DNA of 64,000 nt from Streptomyces sp. DH12 (GTDB lineage: Bacteria > Actinomycetota > Actinomycetes > Streptomycetales > Streptomycetaceae), in assembly GCF_020873895.1 (NCBI RefSeq), contig NZ_JAHWGT010000004.1, positions 62,001 through 126,000 on the forward strand, given 5' to 3'. The notes under the pieces are model-generated. The model made no database searches. It was not told the origin of the DNA and saw only the letters and a program-made list of their open reading frames with translations. The translations under genes were made by a program, and so were the position numbers. Positions 43,263 to 52,622 of this stretch are shown here, piece by piece; within the stretch, counting starts at the first letter, position 1; every line of letters starts with the position of its first letter.

Positions 43263-44598
43263 GGACGACGTCCGCGGTGTTGTCGGTGGCGTCGGGGTCG
43301 TTGGGCCGCGCCTCTCCCCAGGTGTCGCGGAGGGTCACCGTGCCGGTGGCGCCGGGGACGACGGTGTCGACGCGCAGCGTGAACGGCAGGGAGACCTGCT
43401 GCCGCTCACCGATCCACATGGGCAGGTCGCACTGGTAGCGCGGGGCGCCGCCGGGACCCTCGTACCAGTCGCCCGACGCGGTGCGGCCGTGGCAGTTCTC
43501 CGGCGCCGAGGTGACCGTGGCGCCCTGCGGGACGACGAAGTGGAGGGCGGCGACGGGTTCGCCGGAGCGCAGGTTGGCGACCCAGCCGGGGCCGTCGTTG
43601 CGGAAGGTCAGGTCGGCCGTGACGGTCTGGCCGGCGGCGGCGGTCAGGTGGGCGCCGCGGACGGAGAAGTCGGAGGTGTTGGCCACCCGTACGGCCGTGT
43701 GGAGGCCGTTGTCGGAGGGCTCCAGGTCCTGCGCGTCGCCGCCCGGGTCGACGCTGATGTCGAGCCGCTCGTGGTAGGCGTACGGGGCGGCGGTCGCCGT
43801 GAGGGTCCGCGGCAGCGCGAAGGCCGCGCCGGGGGCCACGACGTCGTCGAAGAGGCAGTCGACCCGCTGGAGGGCGGAGATCCCGGACTGCTCGTCCAGC
43901 GGCGTGGTCTCGCACTTCGGGTCGACGGCCCCGACGTCCAGGCCGCGCGTGACGTACATCGTGACGCGTACGCCGTGGGCCGCCTCGCCGCCGCGGTTGA
44001 CGACGGTGAACGGCACGGCCACCGTGTCGCCGGGCTGCAGGGTGCCGCTCGGCTCGGTCCCCTGCACGACGAGGTCGGGGCCGGAGCCGAGCCTGAGCGT
44101 CGTCTCCTGCTCGTGCGCGGTGAGTTCGCCGCCCTGCTGGGTGGTGGCGGCGCGCGCCGAGTAGGCGATCCGGCCGGTGGCGCCGAGGGCCGCCCCGGCC
44201 GCCGCCCGGACCTGGAGGCGGACGGGCTCGTCGAGACCGGAGAGGGGCACCTCGGGCACGGCGCACACGGCGCGGGTGCCGCTGGGCGCGCAGTTGTCCG
44301 GCCAGACCACCTCGGCCACACCGGTGAGCCCGGAGACGTCGACGGTGAGCCGGCCGTCCGTCACGGCGAAGTTGCCGTTGTCGTGGGACAGCCCCACCTC
44401 GAGGGGCCGCTCCACGCCCGCGTCGCCGCCGGTGCCGACGGGCAGGGTCGCCTCGTACGGGGCGCTGATCCACAGCTGGTCGCTCTGCGGCTCGTCCTCG
44501 GCGGAGGCGGGGAGCACCGTGCCGGCGCCGACGATCCCGGTGACCACGGCGACGCACGCGGCGCGCGTCAGGGCACGTGCGGGGGAGGTCGTTCTCAT
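43246..44598 (-). CDS. Secreted protein with CARDB/DUF11-like repeats
   Basis: A 450-aa protein with a Sec signal peptide (MRTTSPARALTRAACVAVVTGIVGAGTVLPASA, cleavage after ASA). The mature part is a chain of Ig-like beta domains typical of cell-surface adhesin-type repeats: LQPGDTVAVPFTVVNRGGEAAHGVRVTMYVTRGLDV and VTADLTFRNDGPGWV. There is no LPXTG sorting motif, so it is probably released. ATG 44598. Function unknown. Confidence 0.85.
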   Translation of the reverse strand: MRTTSPARALTRAACVAVVTGIVGAGTVLPASAEDEPQSDQLWISAPYEATLPVGTGGDAGVERPLEVGLSHDNGNFAVTDGRLTVDVSGLTGVAEVVWPDNCAPSGTRAVCAVPEVPLSGLDEPVRLQVRAAAGAALGATGRIAYSARAATTQQGGELTAHEQETTLRLGSGPDLVVQGTEPSGTLQPGDTVAVPFTVVNRGGEAAHGVRVTMYVTRGLDVGAVDPKCETTPLDEQSGISALQRVDCLFDDVVAPGAAFALPRTLTATAAPYAYHERLDISVDPGGDAQDLEPSDNGLHTAVRVANTSDFSVRGAHLTAAAGQTVTADLTFRNDGPGWVANLRSGEPVAALHFVVPQGATVTSAPENCHGRTASGDWYEGPGGAPRYQCDLPMWIGERQQVSLPFTLRVDTVVPGATGTVTLRDTWGEARPNDPDATDNTADVVLNAAG

Positions 44599-44813
44599 GG
44601 AATGGGGCCCTTTTCTGTGACAGGAGTGAAGGGTGGGGTCTGGCTCCAGCAAGACCCCCGAACCGGTCCGGAGGTTGTACGCCCAGGTCGGCGCGCGGGC
44701 GGCCCAGTTGACGGGCCGTCGGGGCGGCATGCCTGTTCCCGCCATGCCAACTGTTCGGTAACCTGACACCGCGTCAACTATCTCGCGCGACGACCAGCGG
44801 GAGGCGGCGAACG

Positions 44814-47234
44814 ATGCTCGGATCCGCGCACACCCTCATCCCCGATCCGCACGCCCCGGCCCTGCCCCGCGGCCGCGGACGCCCCGGCGACCCCGACCCC
44901 GAGGTGGACGTCGGCGGCCGGCCGCTGAGGGCCGCGGTACCCGATCTGGACCGGCTGTTCCGGCCGACGGCCGTGGCCGTCCTCGGGGCCTCGGACACCG
45001 AGGGGCGTCCCGCCGCCACCGTCACCCGGTGGGCCATGCGCTGGGCGGAGCGGGTGGGGGCACGGGTGCACCCGGTGCGTCCGGGGCGGGGCACCGTCTT
45101 CGGCACGGCCTGCGCCGGGTCCGTCGCCGAGCTGCCCGGCGACGTGGAGGTGGCGGTGCTGGCCGCCGGCGACCCGCTGCGAGCGCTGGCGGAACTGGCC
45201 TCCACGGGCGTGCGGTTCGCCGTCGCCGCGGACCCGGCGGGCCGGGGCGTCGCGGACCCGCGGCGGTGGGCGGCCGCCGCCGAACGGGCGGGCATCCGGC
45301 TGCTCGGCCCGGGCGCGGGCGTGTTCGGACCGGGCGCCGCGAGCCCGTCCGGCACGGGCCCGTCCGGCACGGACCGGTCCGGCACGATCACGTCCGGCCC
45401 GGACCCGACCGGCACGACCCCGGGCCACACGACCCCGGGCCACACGACCTCGGACGGCGCGACCTCGGACGGCACGACTTCCGGCGGCGGGGGCCCGCAC
45501 GCGGGCGTGGACGGCCCGGGGGCGCCCGCCGCGCGCGGGCCCGCCGTCGCGCTGGTCACCCGTACCCGCCACCAGGGCCGCCCCCTCGCCGCGCTGGACG
45601 AGCTGGGCGTGCCGATCAGCCACTGGGCGGCCACCGGCGACGGGGCGGACCTGGGGGCGGCCGACCTCCTGGCGTACCTGGCCGGGTGCCCGGAGGTCGG
45701 CGCCGTCGCCTGCCAGTTGGGCGGGGTCCAGGACGGCCGGGCCCTGCTGCTCGCCGCCGACCACGCCGCCCGCCGGGGCGTCCCGGTGGTGGCCGTACGC
45801 ACCCCCCGCGCCACCGGCACCACCGGCCTCGTCCACCCGGGCGCCGGCCCCTCCCCCGGCCCGGCGGCCCCGGCCTCGGCCGCAGACCCGGCGGCGAGGG
45901 CGGGTCGGGTGCTGGACGCGGCGCTGCGGCAGTTCGGGGTCGTCCCGGTCGACACGCCGGAGCAGCTGCGGGACACCGCCGCGCTGCTTGCCCGGGCCCG
46001 CCCGCCGCGCGCGGACGGCGTCGCCGTGTACGCCCTGTCCGGGGCCGAGACCGCGCACTTCGCCGGCCTGCTGTCCGCCGCGGGGCTCCCCCTCGCCGCG
46101 CTCGGCGAGGGGACGCGCGAGGCGCTCGGCGCGGCGCTGCCGGGCCACCCCGACGCCCGGGAGCCCGTCGGCGACGGGGAGGGGCATCCGGCCGGCGACC
46201 GGCGCGGGCGGCGCGCCCTCGACGCGCTGCTCGCCGACCCCGCCGTCGGGTTGCTGGTCTGCCCGGTCGCCGCGCCCGTCCCGCCGCTCACCGACCGGTT
46301 GGCGCGGGACCTGGTCGACGCCGCGGAGGCGAGCGGCACCCCGGTGTGCGTGGTCTGGGGGTCGGCGGCCGGCACCGAGGCGGCGTACCGGGAAACGCTC
46401 CTCGGCTCGTCGCGGGTGACGACGTTCCGCACGGCGGGCGGCTGTGTCGCGGCGGTCGCGGCGTACTTCGCCCACCACCGCTTCGCCGCCGCCTACCGCT
46501 CCCCGTTCGACGAGGTGCCCCGCACCCCGTCGCCCGCCCTGCGCAAGGCGCGGGCGCTGCTGCGGCCGGGGCGCCGGCTGAGCGAGTACGAGGCGAAGCA
46601 GCTGCTGCGGGCGTACGGGATCCGCGTGCCGCGGGAGCAGTCGGTGACGAGCGCGGCGGCGGCCGTCCGGGCGGCGGGGCAGGTCGGGTACCCGGTCGCG
46701 CTGAAGGCGTCGGCCCCGCACCTGGCGCACCGCACGGGGCTGGGCCTCGTGCGGCTCGGGTTGACCTCGGCGAGCCAGGTGCGGGACACCTACCGGGAGC
46801 TGGTGGACATCGCCCGGTACGAGCGGGTCGACCTCGACGGCGTGCTCGTCTGCCAGCTGGTGGAGGGCGGGGTGGAGATGCGGGTGGGCCTGGCCCACGA
46901 CCCCGCCTTCGGGCCGGTCGTGACGGTCGGGCTGGGCGGGGTGCTGGGCGAGGTGCTCACGGACACGGCGGTGCGCGTGCCGCCGTTCGGCGCGGCGCAG
47001 GCGCGCGGGATGCTGGACGAACTGCCCGGGAGGGCCCTGCTGGACGGGGTGCGGGGCGGGCCGCCGCTGGACGTGGACGCGTTGGTGGAGGTGGTTCTGC
47101 GGGTGCAGCGGATGGGCCTCGAACTCGGCGGGGAGGTCGCGGAGTTGGCCGTGGACCCCCTCGTCGTCCAGGAGCGCGGGCAGGGCGCGGTCGCCCTGGG
47201 CGCGCACGCGCGGTGCCGCCCCACGGACGCGTGA
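44814..47234 (+). CDS. ADP-forming acyl-CoA synthetase-like protein (CoA-binding + ATP-grasp)
   Basis: An 806-aa protein of the acetate-CoA ligase (ADP-forming) or protein acyltransferase-like family. Domains: CoA-binding (LDRLFRPTAVAVLGASDTEGRPAATVT, about 45-160), succinyl-CoA-ligase-like (about 240-570) and an ATP-grasp (LSEYEAKQLLRAYGIRVPREQSVTSAAAAVRAAGQVGYPVALK, about 590-795). A low-complexity Ser/Gly/Thr insert (residues 180-235) splits the region before ALVTRTRHQG. No GNAT domain is present. It may form acyl-CoA with ATP; substrate unknown. ATG 44814 as given by the divergent spacing; no strong ribosome site. Confidence 0.8.
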   Translation: MLGSAHTLIPDPHAPALPRGRGRPGDPDPEVDVGGRPLRAAVPDLDRLFRPTAVAVLGASDTEGRPAATVTRWAMRWAERVGARVHPVRPGRGTVFGTACAGSVAELPGDVEVAVLAAGDPLRALAELASTGVRFAVAADPAGRGVADPRRWAAAAERAGIRLLGPGAGVFGPGAASPSGTGPSGTDRSGTITSGPDPTGTTPGHTTPGHTTSDGATSDGTTSGGGGPHAGVDGPGAPAARGPAVALVTRTRHQGRPLAALDELGVPISHWAATGDGADLGAADLLAYLAGCPEVGAVACQLGGVQDGRALLLAADHAARRGVPVVAVRTPRATGTTGLVHPGAGPSPGPAAPASAADPAARAGRVLDAALRQFGVVPVDTPEQLRDTAALLARARPPRADGVAVYALSGAETAHFAGLLSAAGLPLAALGEGTREALGAALPGHPDAREPVGDGEGHPAGDRRGRRALDALLADPAVGLLVCPVAAPVPPLTDRLARDLVDAAEASGTPVCVVWGSAAGTEAAYRETLLGSSRVTTFRTAGGCVAAVAAYFAHHRFAAAYRSPFDEVPRTPSPALRKARALLRPGRRLSEYEAKQLLRAYGIRVPREQSVTSAAAAVRAAGQVGYPVALKASAPHLAHRTGLGLVRLGLTSASQVRDTYRELVDIARYERVDLDGVLVCQLVEGGVEMRVGLAHDPAFGPVVTVGLGGVLGEVLTDTAVRVPPFGAAQARGMLDELPGRALLDGVRGGPPLDVDALVEVVLRVQRMGLELGGEVAELAVDPLVVQERGQGAVALGAHARCRPTDA

Positions 47235-47656
47235 CCCGCCCGCCCCGGCGACCCGGCGGACCCGCCGGACGGCCGTGCGCAGGCGTCCGACGGCGTGGGC
47301 GAGCCGCCCGACGGCGCGGACGGCGTGGGGCGGCGGCGTGGAGGTGGCCGACATGAGATGGCGGCGCGGCGCCGGCGCGGGACGGCCGGCACGAGGCGGC
47401 CGGCGTGGAGGTGGCCGACATGAGATGGCGGCGCGCGGGGTGGCGGCGCGCGTATGCGCGCCCCGAGCACGGCACGGCGGCCGCCACCCGGCCCGGCGCC
47501 GGCGCTCCCGCGGCGTTTCCCACCGGGGACCGACACCGAACCGCGACCCGTACTCGCCAAGGGCGTCAAGCCCTCGGCGTCCCCTCGCCACGAATCGCTC
47601 TTCCCAGGGTGATCAGGCCGGCACCGTACGTCAACGGGTATTCCCGGAAATGACCG
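47235..47656. other. 422-bp intergenic region with duplicated segment
   Basis: No gene seen. A 35-bp segment is duplicated (see 47334-47435). The end near 47640 is AT-richer (TATTCCCGGAAATGACCG) and could hold regulatory sequence. Confidence 0.5.
47334..47435. repeat. 35-bp direct repeat, 67-bp period
   Basis: GGCGTGGAGGTGGCCGACAT and the following 14 bp occur at 47334-47368 and again at 47401-47435 without change. The 32 bp between are GC-rich and related only loosely. Confidence 0.75.
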
Positions 47657-48154
47657 TTACGTGGTGTTCGTGACGGGTCGCGGGGCGTCGCCCGGGGAGT
47701 AGTGGCGGGCGCCGCACGCCCGCGGTTCCCGGACGACCGCGCTCAGCACCGGCGCGCTCCGGTCCACCTCGCACCAGATGCGCTTGCCACCGCCCTCCGG
47801 CTGCCAGCCCCACCGGTCGGCGAGCCCGTCGACCAGTTCCAGCCCGCGCCCGTGGGTGTCACCGCCGTCCGCGCGGCGCTGCTGCGGGGGGCAGGCGCTG
47901 CGGTCGGCGACCTCGACCCGCACGATGCCGGCCCCGGCGCCGCCCGGCCCGAAGAGCATCCGCAGGACGGCCGGGCACCCCGTGTGCACCACGGCGTTGG
48001 TCACGAGTTCCGAGATGAGCAGCACCAGCGTGTCGGCCAGCGGCTCGTCGGCAGCTATGCCCGTACCGGCCAGCCGTGACCTGGCCCATCTGCGGGCCCG
48101 ACCCACCTCGGAGGGGTCGGGTCCGACCTCCAACTGAACCTGAAGCACCTGCAC
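47657..48154 (-). CDS. Anti-sigma-factor-like HATPase (RsbW-type)
   Basis: A 165-aa GHKL ATPase domain protein: LADTLVLLISELVTNAVVHTG is the N-box and GRGLELVDGLADRWGW the G-box. Such proteins bind and inhibit sigma factors or phosphorylate STAS proteins in partner switching. A STAS gene lies 1 kb away (49222-49587). GTG 48154 chosen because MQVLQVQLEVGPDPSEVGRARRWARS is the usual family start. Last 30 residues vary between relatives. Confidence 0.88.
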   Translation of the reverse strand: MQVLQVQLEVGPDPSEVGRARRWARSRLAGTGIAADEPLADTLVLLISELVTNAVVHTGCPAVLRMLFGPGGAGAGIVRVEVADRSACPPQQRRADGGDTHGRGLELVDGLADRWGWQPEGGGKRIWCEVDRSAPVLSAVVREPRACGARHYSPGDAPRPVTNTT

Positions 48155-48514
48155 CGCTCACACCATCCGAACCGGCGGACACATCGCCTCGCGCCTCACA
48201 GCGATCCTTGTGGGACAGCATGGTTGACGTACAGTCACCGCAACAAGCGCTTCGGGCATATTCCAGCGCGAAGGAGTACGGTTGGTGCATACTGTGCGAC
48301 GCACTTTCCGGGCAGTCGAACACCCGGGCGCGGTCCGTCACGCCAGCCTCACCACCACGCGCACGCCACGGAGCGTACCCGAGGGGGCCGCCGTACCCGG
48401 CGCGTGGCGACCGCCGCGCGGGACACGACCCGGTATCGACTCTGCCCATCCGGCGCGCGGCTATCCTCACGGACCGTCACCCGTCGTGGTGACGCTGCGT
48501 ACGGGCAGGGGCGG
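48155..48514. other. 360-bp stretch, no convincing gene
   Basis: AT-richer near 48230-48310 with GTTGACG (48235) and GGGCATATTCC (48257), elements that could form promoters on either strand. An open frame starting near 48221 (MVDVQSPQQALRAYSS) loses gene-like codon use after about 30 codons. I cannot support a gene here, but a very short one is possible. Confidence 0.4.
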
Positions 48515-49027
48515 TCAGGCGACCATGAAGTAGCGGGCGAGGGCGTCGACGGCCCGCTCCTCGTCGATCCGGCCGCTGCCGTCCGGGTCGAGCGCCCCGG
48601 CCGCCCGGGCCGCGGCGTCCGGCTCGACGCCCAGCACGCGCAGCGCCCGCGCCACGCCCGCCGTGTCCGCCCGGCCCTGCCCGTCGGGGGCGGCGACGGC
48701 CAGCACGGCGCGGACGAACGGGCGGGCGATCCCGGCAAACCGCTGGGGATTGTCGCGCAGCCGCTTCACCGCGCCGTTCGCGAACTCCTCCCGGCTGACG
48801 CGCTGGTCGCCGTCGACGTCCGCGATGCCCGCGAAACCCTGCCAGAACGCCTCGGCGCCCAGCGTCACGGCCTGCCCCCGGTCGGAGCGGTACGGCGTGC
48901 CGAACTCGGACAGCAGCCGCCGCGCCGCGGTGGTGAAGTCCTCGCGCGAGACGTACCCGCTGCCGTCCTGGTCGAGCGCCGCGAACCGGGCGGCGACGCG
49001 GTGCTGGTGCAACTCCTCCGCTTCCAT
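48515..49027 (-). CDS. EF-hand calcium-binding protein
   Basis: A 170-aa protein with recognisable EF-hand loops DQDGSGYVSREDF (residues about 18-30), DVDGDQRVSREEF (about 70-82) and DPDGSGRIDEERA (about 148-160), plus a weaker loop near 113 (APDGQGRADTAG). Resembles the calerythrin type of actinobacterial calcium buffer or sensor. TACGCT 7 bp before ATG 49027 suggests a leaderless mRNA. Confidence 0.93.
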   Translation of the reverse strand: MEAEELHQHRVAARFAALDQDGSGYVSREDFTTAARRLLSEFGTPYRSDRGQAVTLGAEAFWQGFAGIADVDGDQRVSREEFANGAVKRLRDNPQRFAGIARPFVRAVLAVAAPDGQGRADTAGVARALRVLGVEPDAAARAAGALDPDGSGRIDEERAVDALARYFMVA

Positions 49028-49221
49028 GCGGGGAGCGTACGACGGGGAGGGGCCGTCCGGGGAGGCGCAGGCCCCGGCGCGCCCGCGCACACCCGCCGCC
49101 CCCCGTGCCCCACCGCCCACACGCCCCGCAGCCCGTGTGCCCCGCAGCCCGCGCGCGGCGACCGGGCGGCCGCCACCACCGCTGACCCCGCCGACCCGCT
49201 GCCCCCGCTGCCTCCGGTCGG

Positions 49222-49587
49222 CTACGCGGCGGGGCGCTCCTCCGTCGCCGCGGGGAGGTCCGGGTACACGTCGAACAGCCGCTGCACGCCGAGCGCGGCG
49301 AGCACCCGGTTGACGTGGGAGCCCTCGACGGCGCCCCGGGCCGGCAGGATCAACCGGAGGCCGCCCCGGCAGGAGTGGAGCAGCCGGCGGGCCGCGATGA
49401 GCACCCCCACGCCGCTGGAGTCGCAGAACAGGACGCCGGAGAGGTCCAGTACGAGGGCGTGGCGCCCGTCGGCGACCACCTCGTGCACCTGCCGCCGCAC
49501 CACGGGCGAGGAGACGAGGTCGAGTTCGCCGCGCACGCGGAGCACGGTCCAGGCGCCGTGTTCGGCCCGCTCCACCGTCAGCATCAC
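49222..49587 (-). CDS. STAS-domain anti-sigma factor antagonist
   Basis: A 121-aa STAS protein: GAWTVLRVRGELDLVSSPVVRRQVHEVV and LVLDLSGVLFCDSSGVGVLIAARR, with DSS as the phosphorylation site used in partner switching. It would release a sigma factor when unphosphorylated. The kinase partner may be the HATPase at 47657. Start GTG 49587 with GGAGG; the next codon is ATG. Confidence 0.93.
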   Translation of the reverse strand: MMLTVERAEHGAWTVLRVRGELDLVSSPVVRRQVHEVVADGRHALVLDLSGVLFCDSSGVGVLIAARRLLHSCRGGLRLILPARGAVEGSHVNRVLAALGVQRLFDVYPDLPAATEERPAA

Positions 49588-49779
49588 CTGCCGCGCCCCT
49601 CCCTCGCCGGGCGCCGTCGCCCGTGAGGAGGCGTCCTACCCGACGCCCCTGCCCCGTGCGCACCGGTCGAAACACCCGCGGCGGTTTCCGGCGGATTCCC
49701 CTACCACCGGCGCCCGACGCACCGCCGGCAGTTGCCCGAAGGGGGGCGCACTCCGGCGCGGGCGGACTACGTTGGAGCC

Positions 49780-50361
49780 ATGGCGAAGGACACACCACCG
49801 CGCTGGGACCGCAGGATGCAGCAGCGGCTGGCGCGGGGCGAGGCGGCCGCGCTCGGCGAGCTGTACGACCGCTTCGCCTCCCTCGTCCACAACACCGCCC
49901 ACCGCGTGCTGGAGGACGAGGAGGCCGCCGACCTCGTCACCCGGGAGGTCTTCGGGTACGTGTGGGAGAACCCGGACGCGTACGACCCCCGGGAGGAGGG
50001 CTCGATGCGGGCGTGGATCGCGCGGCTGGCCCGCCGCCAGGCCGTGTACCGGCTCCGCCAGAGCGGTACGCGGGCGCTCGCCGAGCACGGCGGGGGTTCG
50101 GCGGAGGAGCTGGAGCAGAAGGTGCGGCGGGCGGCGGTGGCGGCCCGCGCCGACTACATCGTCACGGCCATGCCGGCGCCGCTGCGCAGGGCGCTGGAGC
50201 TGGCGTACTTCCAGCGCCGGGACTACCGCCAGACCGCCGCCGACCTCGGGGTGACCGAGGACGAGGCGCGGCGCCGGCTGCGGTTGGGGCTCCAGTTGCT
50301 GTCCTCGGCCCACACCAGGCCCGTCGAGGGGCCGCCGGGGCACGGGGGGTCACCGCTGTGA
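49780..50361 (+). CDS. RNA polymerase sigma factor (ECF-like)
   Basis: A 193-aa sigma-70-like protein. Sigma-2: ALGELYDRFASLVHNTAHRVLEDEEAADLVTREVFGYVWEN; sigma-4: LRRALELAYFQRRDYRQTAADLGVTEDEARRRLRLGLQLL. It overlaps the following zinc-finger gene by 4 bp (GTGA), the usual sigma/anti-sigma coupling. TACGTT 6 bp before ATG 49780 may be a -10 of a leaderless transcript. Confidence 0.88.
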   Translation: MAKDTPPRWDRRMQQRLARGEAAALGELYDRFASLVHNTAHRVLEDEEAADLVTREVFGYVWENPDAYDPREEGSMRAWIARLARRQAVYRLRQSGTRALAEHGGGSAEELEQKVRRAAVAARADYIVTAMPAPLRRALELAYFQRRDYRQTAADLGVTEDEARRRLRLGLQLLSSAHTRPVEGPPGHGGSPL

Positions 50362-51764
50362 CCGGCCCGCCGGCCGGCGGCGGCCGCGACGAGGAGCGGG
50401 AGGGCCGGGACGAGGTGGGCCGGGCGCCCCGCATACCGGCCCCGCGCCGCGCGGCGGACGACGCGGAGCACGCCCCTCCGGACGTCGCGGCCCCCGCCGG
50501 GCCGGTCCCGCGGGCGGAGCCACCGGAGGAGCCGAGGGACGAGCCGCAGGACGAGCCGCGGAACGAGCCGAGGGACGAACCGCTGGACGGCGCGCGGCAC
50601 GAGCCGGTGCCGGGCCCCGCGGGCGGGCCGCCGCCGGGCGCGCTGTCGCACGCGGTGCTGAAGTCGCTGCTCGGCGCCTGGGCGCTGGCGGCGTGCTCCG
50701 CCGAGGAGACCGCCGCCGTCGAGGCGCACCTCACGGAGTGCGCGCCCTGCGCGGACGAGGCGCTGCGGCTGCGGGACGCGGTGGGGCTGCTGCACAGCGA
50801 ACGCGACCTGGACCTGGATCCGCTGCTGCGCTCGCGGGTCCTGGAGAACTGCCTGGGCCGGCGCCCCGCCCGGATCCCGCTGCCCGGCTGGGCCGCGCCG
50901 TACGACGCGGAGACCGCCCGGCTCGACGCGCTGCTGCGCGACATCGGCGAACCGGAGTGGCACGCCCCGGTGCGGCTGCGCTGGTACGAGGGCGACCGAC
51001 GGGCGGACCGCCGCTCGACGGTCGCGGGCGTCATCGCCCACCTCTACGCCGTGGACGGGCTGGTCGCGGCGGCCCTCGGCCTGGACGACCCGCTGCGCCC
51101 GGGGGTGCGGGGCCCGGCCGCGGACCTGCCCGACGGCTGCGGGCCGACCGGGCGCACGGAGGCGCTGTGGCGGTCGGCGGACGGGCCCTTCACGCGCGCG
51201 GTGCGCGACCCGTGGCGGGACCAGGCGCACACGCTGGTGCGGACGGTGTCGTTCGCGGGGCGCGGGGTGGGCGACCTGTCCGTCCCGTACGGCGCGTTCT
51301 CCCTGCCCCTGCGGGACGCCCTGGTGGAGCGGGCCTTCGAGTGCTGGGTGCACGCCGACGACATCGCGGCGGCCGTGGACTACCCGTACGAGCCGCCGTC
51401 CGGGGCGCACCTGCACGGCATGGTCGACCTGGCGGCGCGGCTGCTGCCGGCCGCGCTGGCCGACCGGCGCCGCGCGGGGCTCGCCGGGCCGGTCCGCACG
51501 CTGGTGGAGGCGGGCGCCCCGGGGCGGTCGCTGCACCTGGAGGTGGAGGGGTCGGGCGGCGGGCACTGGTACATCCCGCTCGACTCGCCCGCGGCGGTCG
51601 GGTCGCCGGACCACGAGGTCGCCCAGGTGGCGGTGGACGGCGTGGAGTTCTGCCGGCTCGTGGCCGGGCGGGTGGCGCCGGAGGAGGCCGCGGCCGGCCA
51701 GGACGGGGACCGGGAGGCGGTCAGGGACGTCCTCCTCGCGGCGGCGTCCCTGAGCCGTCTGTGA
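50358..51764 (+). CDS. Zinc-finger anti-sigma factor fused to a mycothiol-isomerase-like (MDMPI) domain
   Basis: A 468-aa protein. After a disordered Pro/Glu/Asp start, with five EPxD or EPxN units at residues 58-77, comes a putative zinc-finger anti-sigma domain (about 97-145: LLGAWALAACSAEETAAVEAHLTECAPCADEALRL, H-x3-C-x2-C). The rest (about 175-468) resembles the DinB-like MDMPI N-terminal domain of maleylpyruvate isomerases. Coupled by overlap to the sigma gene, it should bind and hold that sigma factor. A thiol-sensing role of the second domain is conceivable. No membrane span, unlike many anti-sigma factors. Confidence 0.8.
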   Translation: MTGPPAGGGRDEEREGRDEVGRAPRIPAPRRAADDAEHAPPDVAAPAGPVPRAEPPEEPRDEPQDEPRNEPRDEPLDGARHEPVPGPAGGPPPGALSHAVLKSLLGAWALAACSAEETAAVEAHLTECAPCADEALRLRDAVGLLHSERDLDLDPLLRSRVLENCLGRRPARIPLPGWAAPYDAETARLDALLRDIGEPEWHAPVRLRWYEGDRRADRRSTVAGVIAHLYAVDGLVAAALGLDDPLRPGVRGPAADLPDGCGPTGRTEALWRSADGPFTRAVRDPWRDQAHTLVRTVSFAGRGVGDLSVPYGAFSLPLRDALVERAFECWVHADDIAAAVDYPYEPPSGAHLHGMVDLAARLLPAALADRRRAGLAGPVRTLVEAGAPGRSLHLEVEGSGGGHWYIPLDSPAAVGSPDHEVAQVAVDGVEFCRLVAGRVAPEEAAAGQDGDREAVRDVLLAAASLSRL

Positions 51765-51770
51765 CCGCCG

Positions 51771-52622
51771 TCAGGCGAAGACGACGGTGCGGCTGCCGTT
51801 GAGCAGGATGCGGCGCTCCGCGTGCCACTTGACCGCGCGGGCCAGCGCCTGGCACTCCACGTCGCGTCCGACGGCGACGAGTTGGTCCGGCGTGACCTCG
51901 TGCCCCACGCGCTCGACCTCCTGCTCGATGATCGGGCCCTCGTCGAGGTCGGCCGTCACGTAGTGCGCCGTGGCGCCGATCAGCTTCACGCCGCGCGCGT
52001 GCGCCTGGTGGTACGGCTTCGCGCCCTTGAAGCTCGGCAGGAAGGAGTGGTGGATGTTGATGATCCGGCCGCTCAGCGCCTTGCACAGGTCGTCCGACAG
52101 GACCTGCATGTACCGGGCGAGGACGACCAGTTCGACGTTCTCGCCCCGCACCAGCTCCAGCACCCGCGCCTCGGCCTCGGCCTTGGTGTCCTTCGTCACC
52201 GGGATGTGGTGGAAGGGCACGTCGTAGGAGGCGGCGAGCTCCGCGAAGTCCGTGTGGTTGGAGACGACGGCGACGACCTCGACCGGCAGCGCGCCGATCC
52301 GCTGGCGGAACAGCAGGTCGTTCAGGCAGTGGCCGAACTTCGAGACCATCAGCACCACCCGCATCCGCTCGTCGGCGCGGTTGATCTGCCAGTCCATCCC
52401 GAAGGAGTCGCCGACGGCGGTGAAGCTGGCCCGCAGCTTCTCGACGGTGACCGGCGCCTCGGCGGAGAAGTGCACCCGCATGAAGAACAGGCCCGAACCG
52501 CGGTCCCCGAACTGCTGGCTGTCCTCGATGTTGCACCCCGTGATGAAGAGGTAGCTCGACACGGCGTGCACGATGCCCTGCTTGTCGGGGCAGGAGAGGG
52601 TGAGGACGTACTGGTCGGTCAT
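51771..52622 (-). CDS. purU: Formyltetrahydrofolate deformylase
   Basis: A 283-aa enzyme that hydrolyses 10-formyl-THF to formate and THF, balancing one-carbon units. N-terminal ACT domain (MTDQYVLTLSCPDKQGIVHAVSSYLFITGCNIEDSQQF) and C-terminal formyltransferase-fold domain with NIHHSFLPSFKGAKPYHQAHARGVKLIGATAHYVTADLDEGPII, including the catalytic Asn, His and Asp. Full length. GCGAGG just before ATG 52622. Confidence 0.97.
   Translation of the reverse strand: MTDQYVLTLSCPDKQGIVHAVSSYLFITGCNIEDSQQFGDRGSGLFFMRVHFSAEAPVTVEKLRASFTAVGDSFGMDWQINRADERMRVVLMVSKFGHCLNDLLFRQRIGALPVEVVAVVSNHTDFAELAASYDVPFHHIPVTKDTKAEAEARVLELVRGENVELVVLARYMQVLSDDLCKALSGRIINIHHSFLPSFKGAKPYHQAHARGVKLIGATAHYVTADLDEGPIIEQEVERVGHEVTPDQLVAVGRDVECQALARAVKWHAERRILLNGSRTVVFA

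Noticed and set aside
44778-47591. 937-codon minus-strand frame opposite the acyl-CoA synthetase-like gene
   Set aside because: Arg/Gly-rich shadow that also runs through a repeat-bearing intergenic region.
48221-48492. Small gene MVDVQSPQQALRAYSS...
   Set aside because: Only about 30 codons look gene-like and no family is recognised; left as an open question in the intergenic entry.
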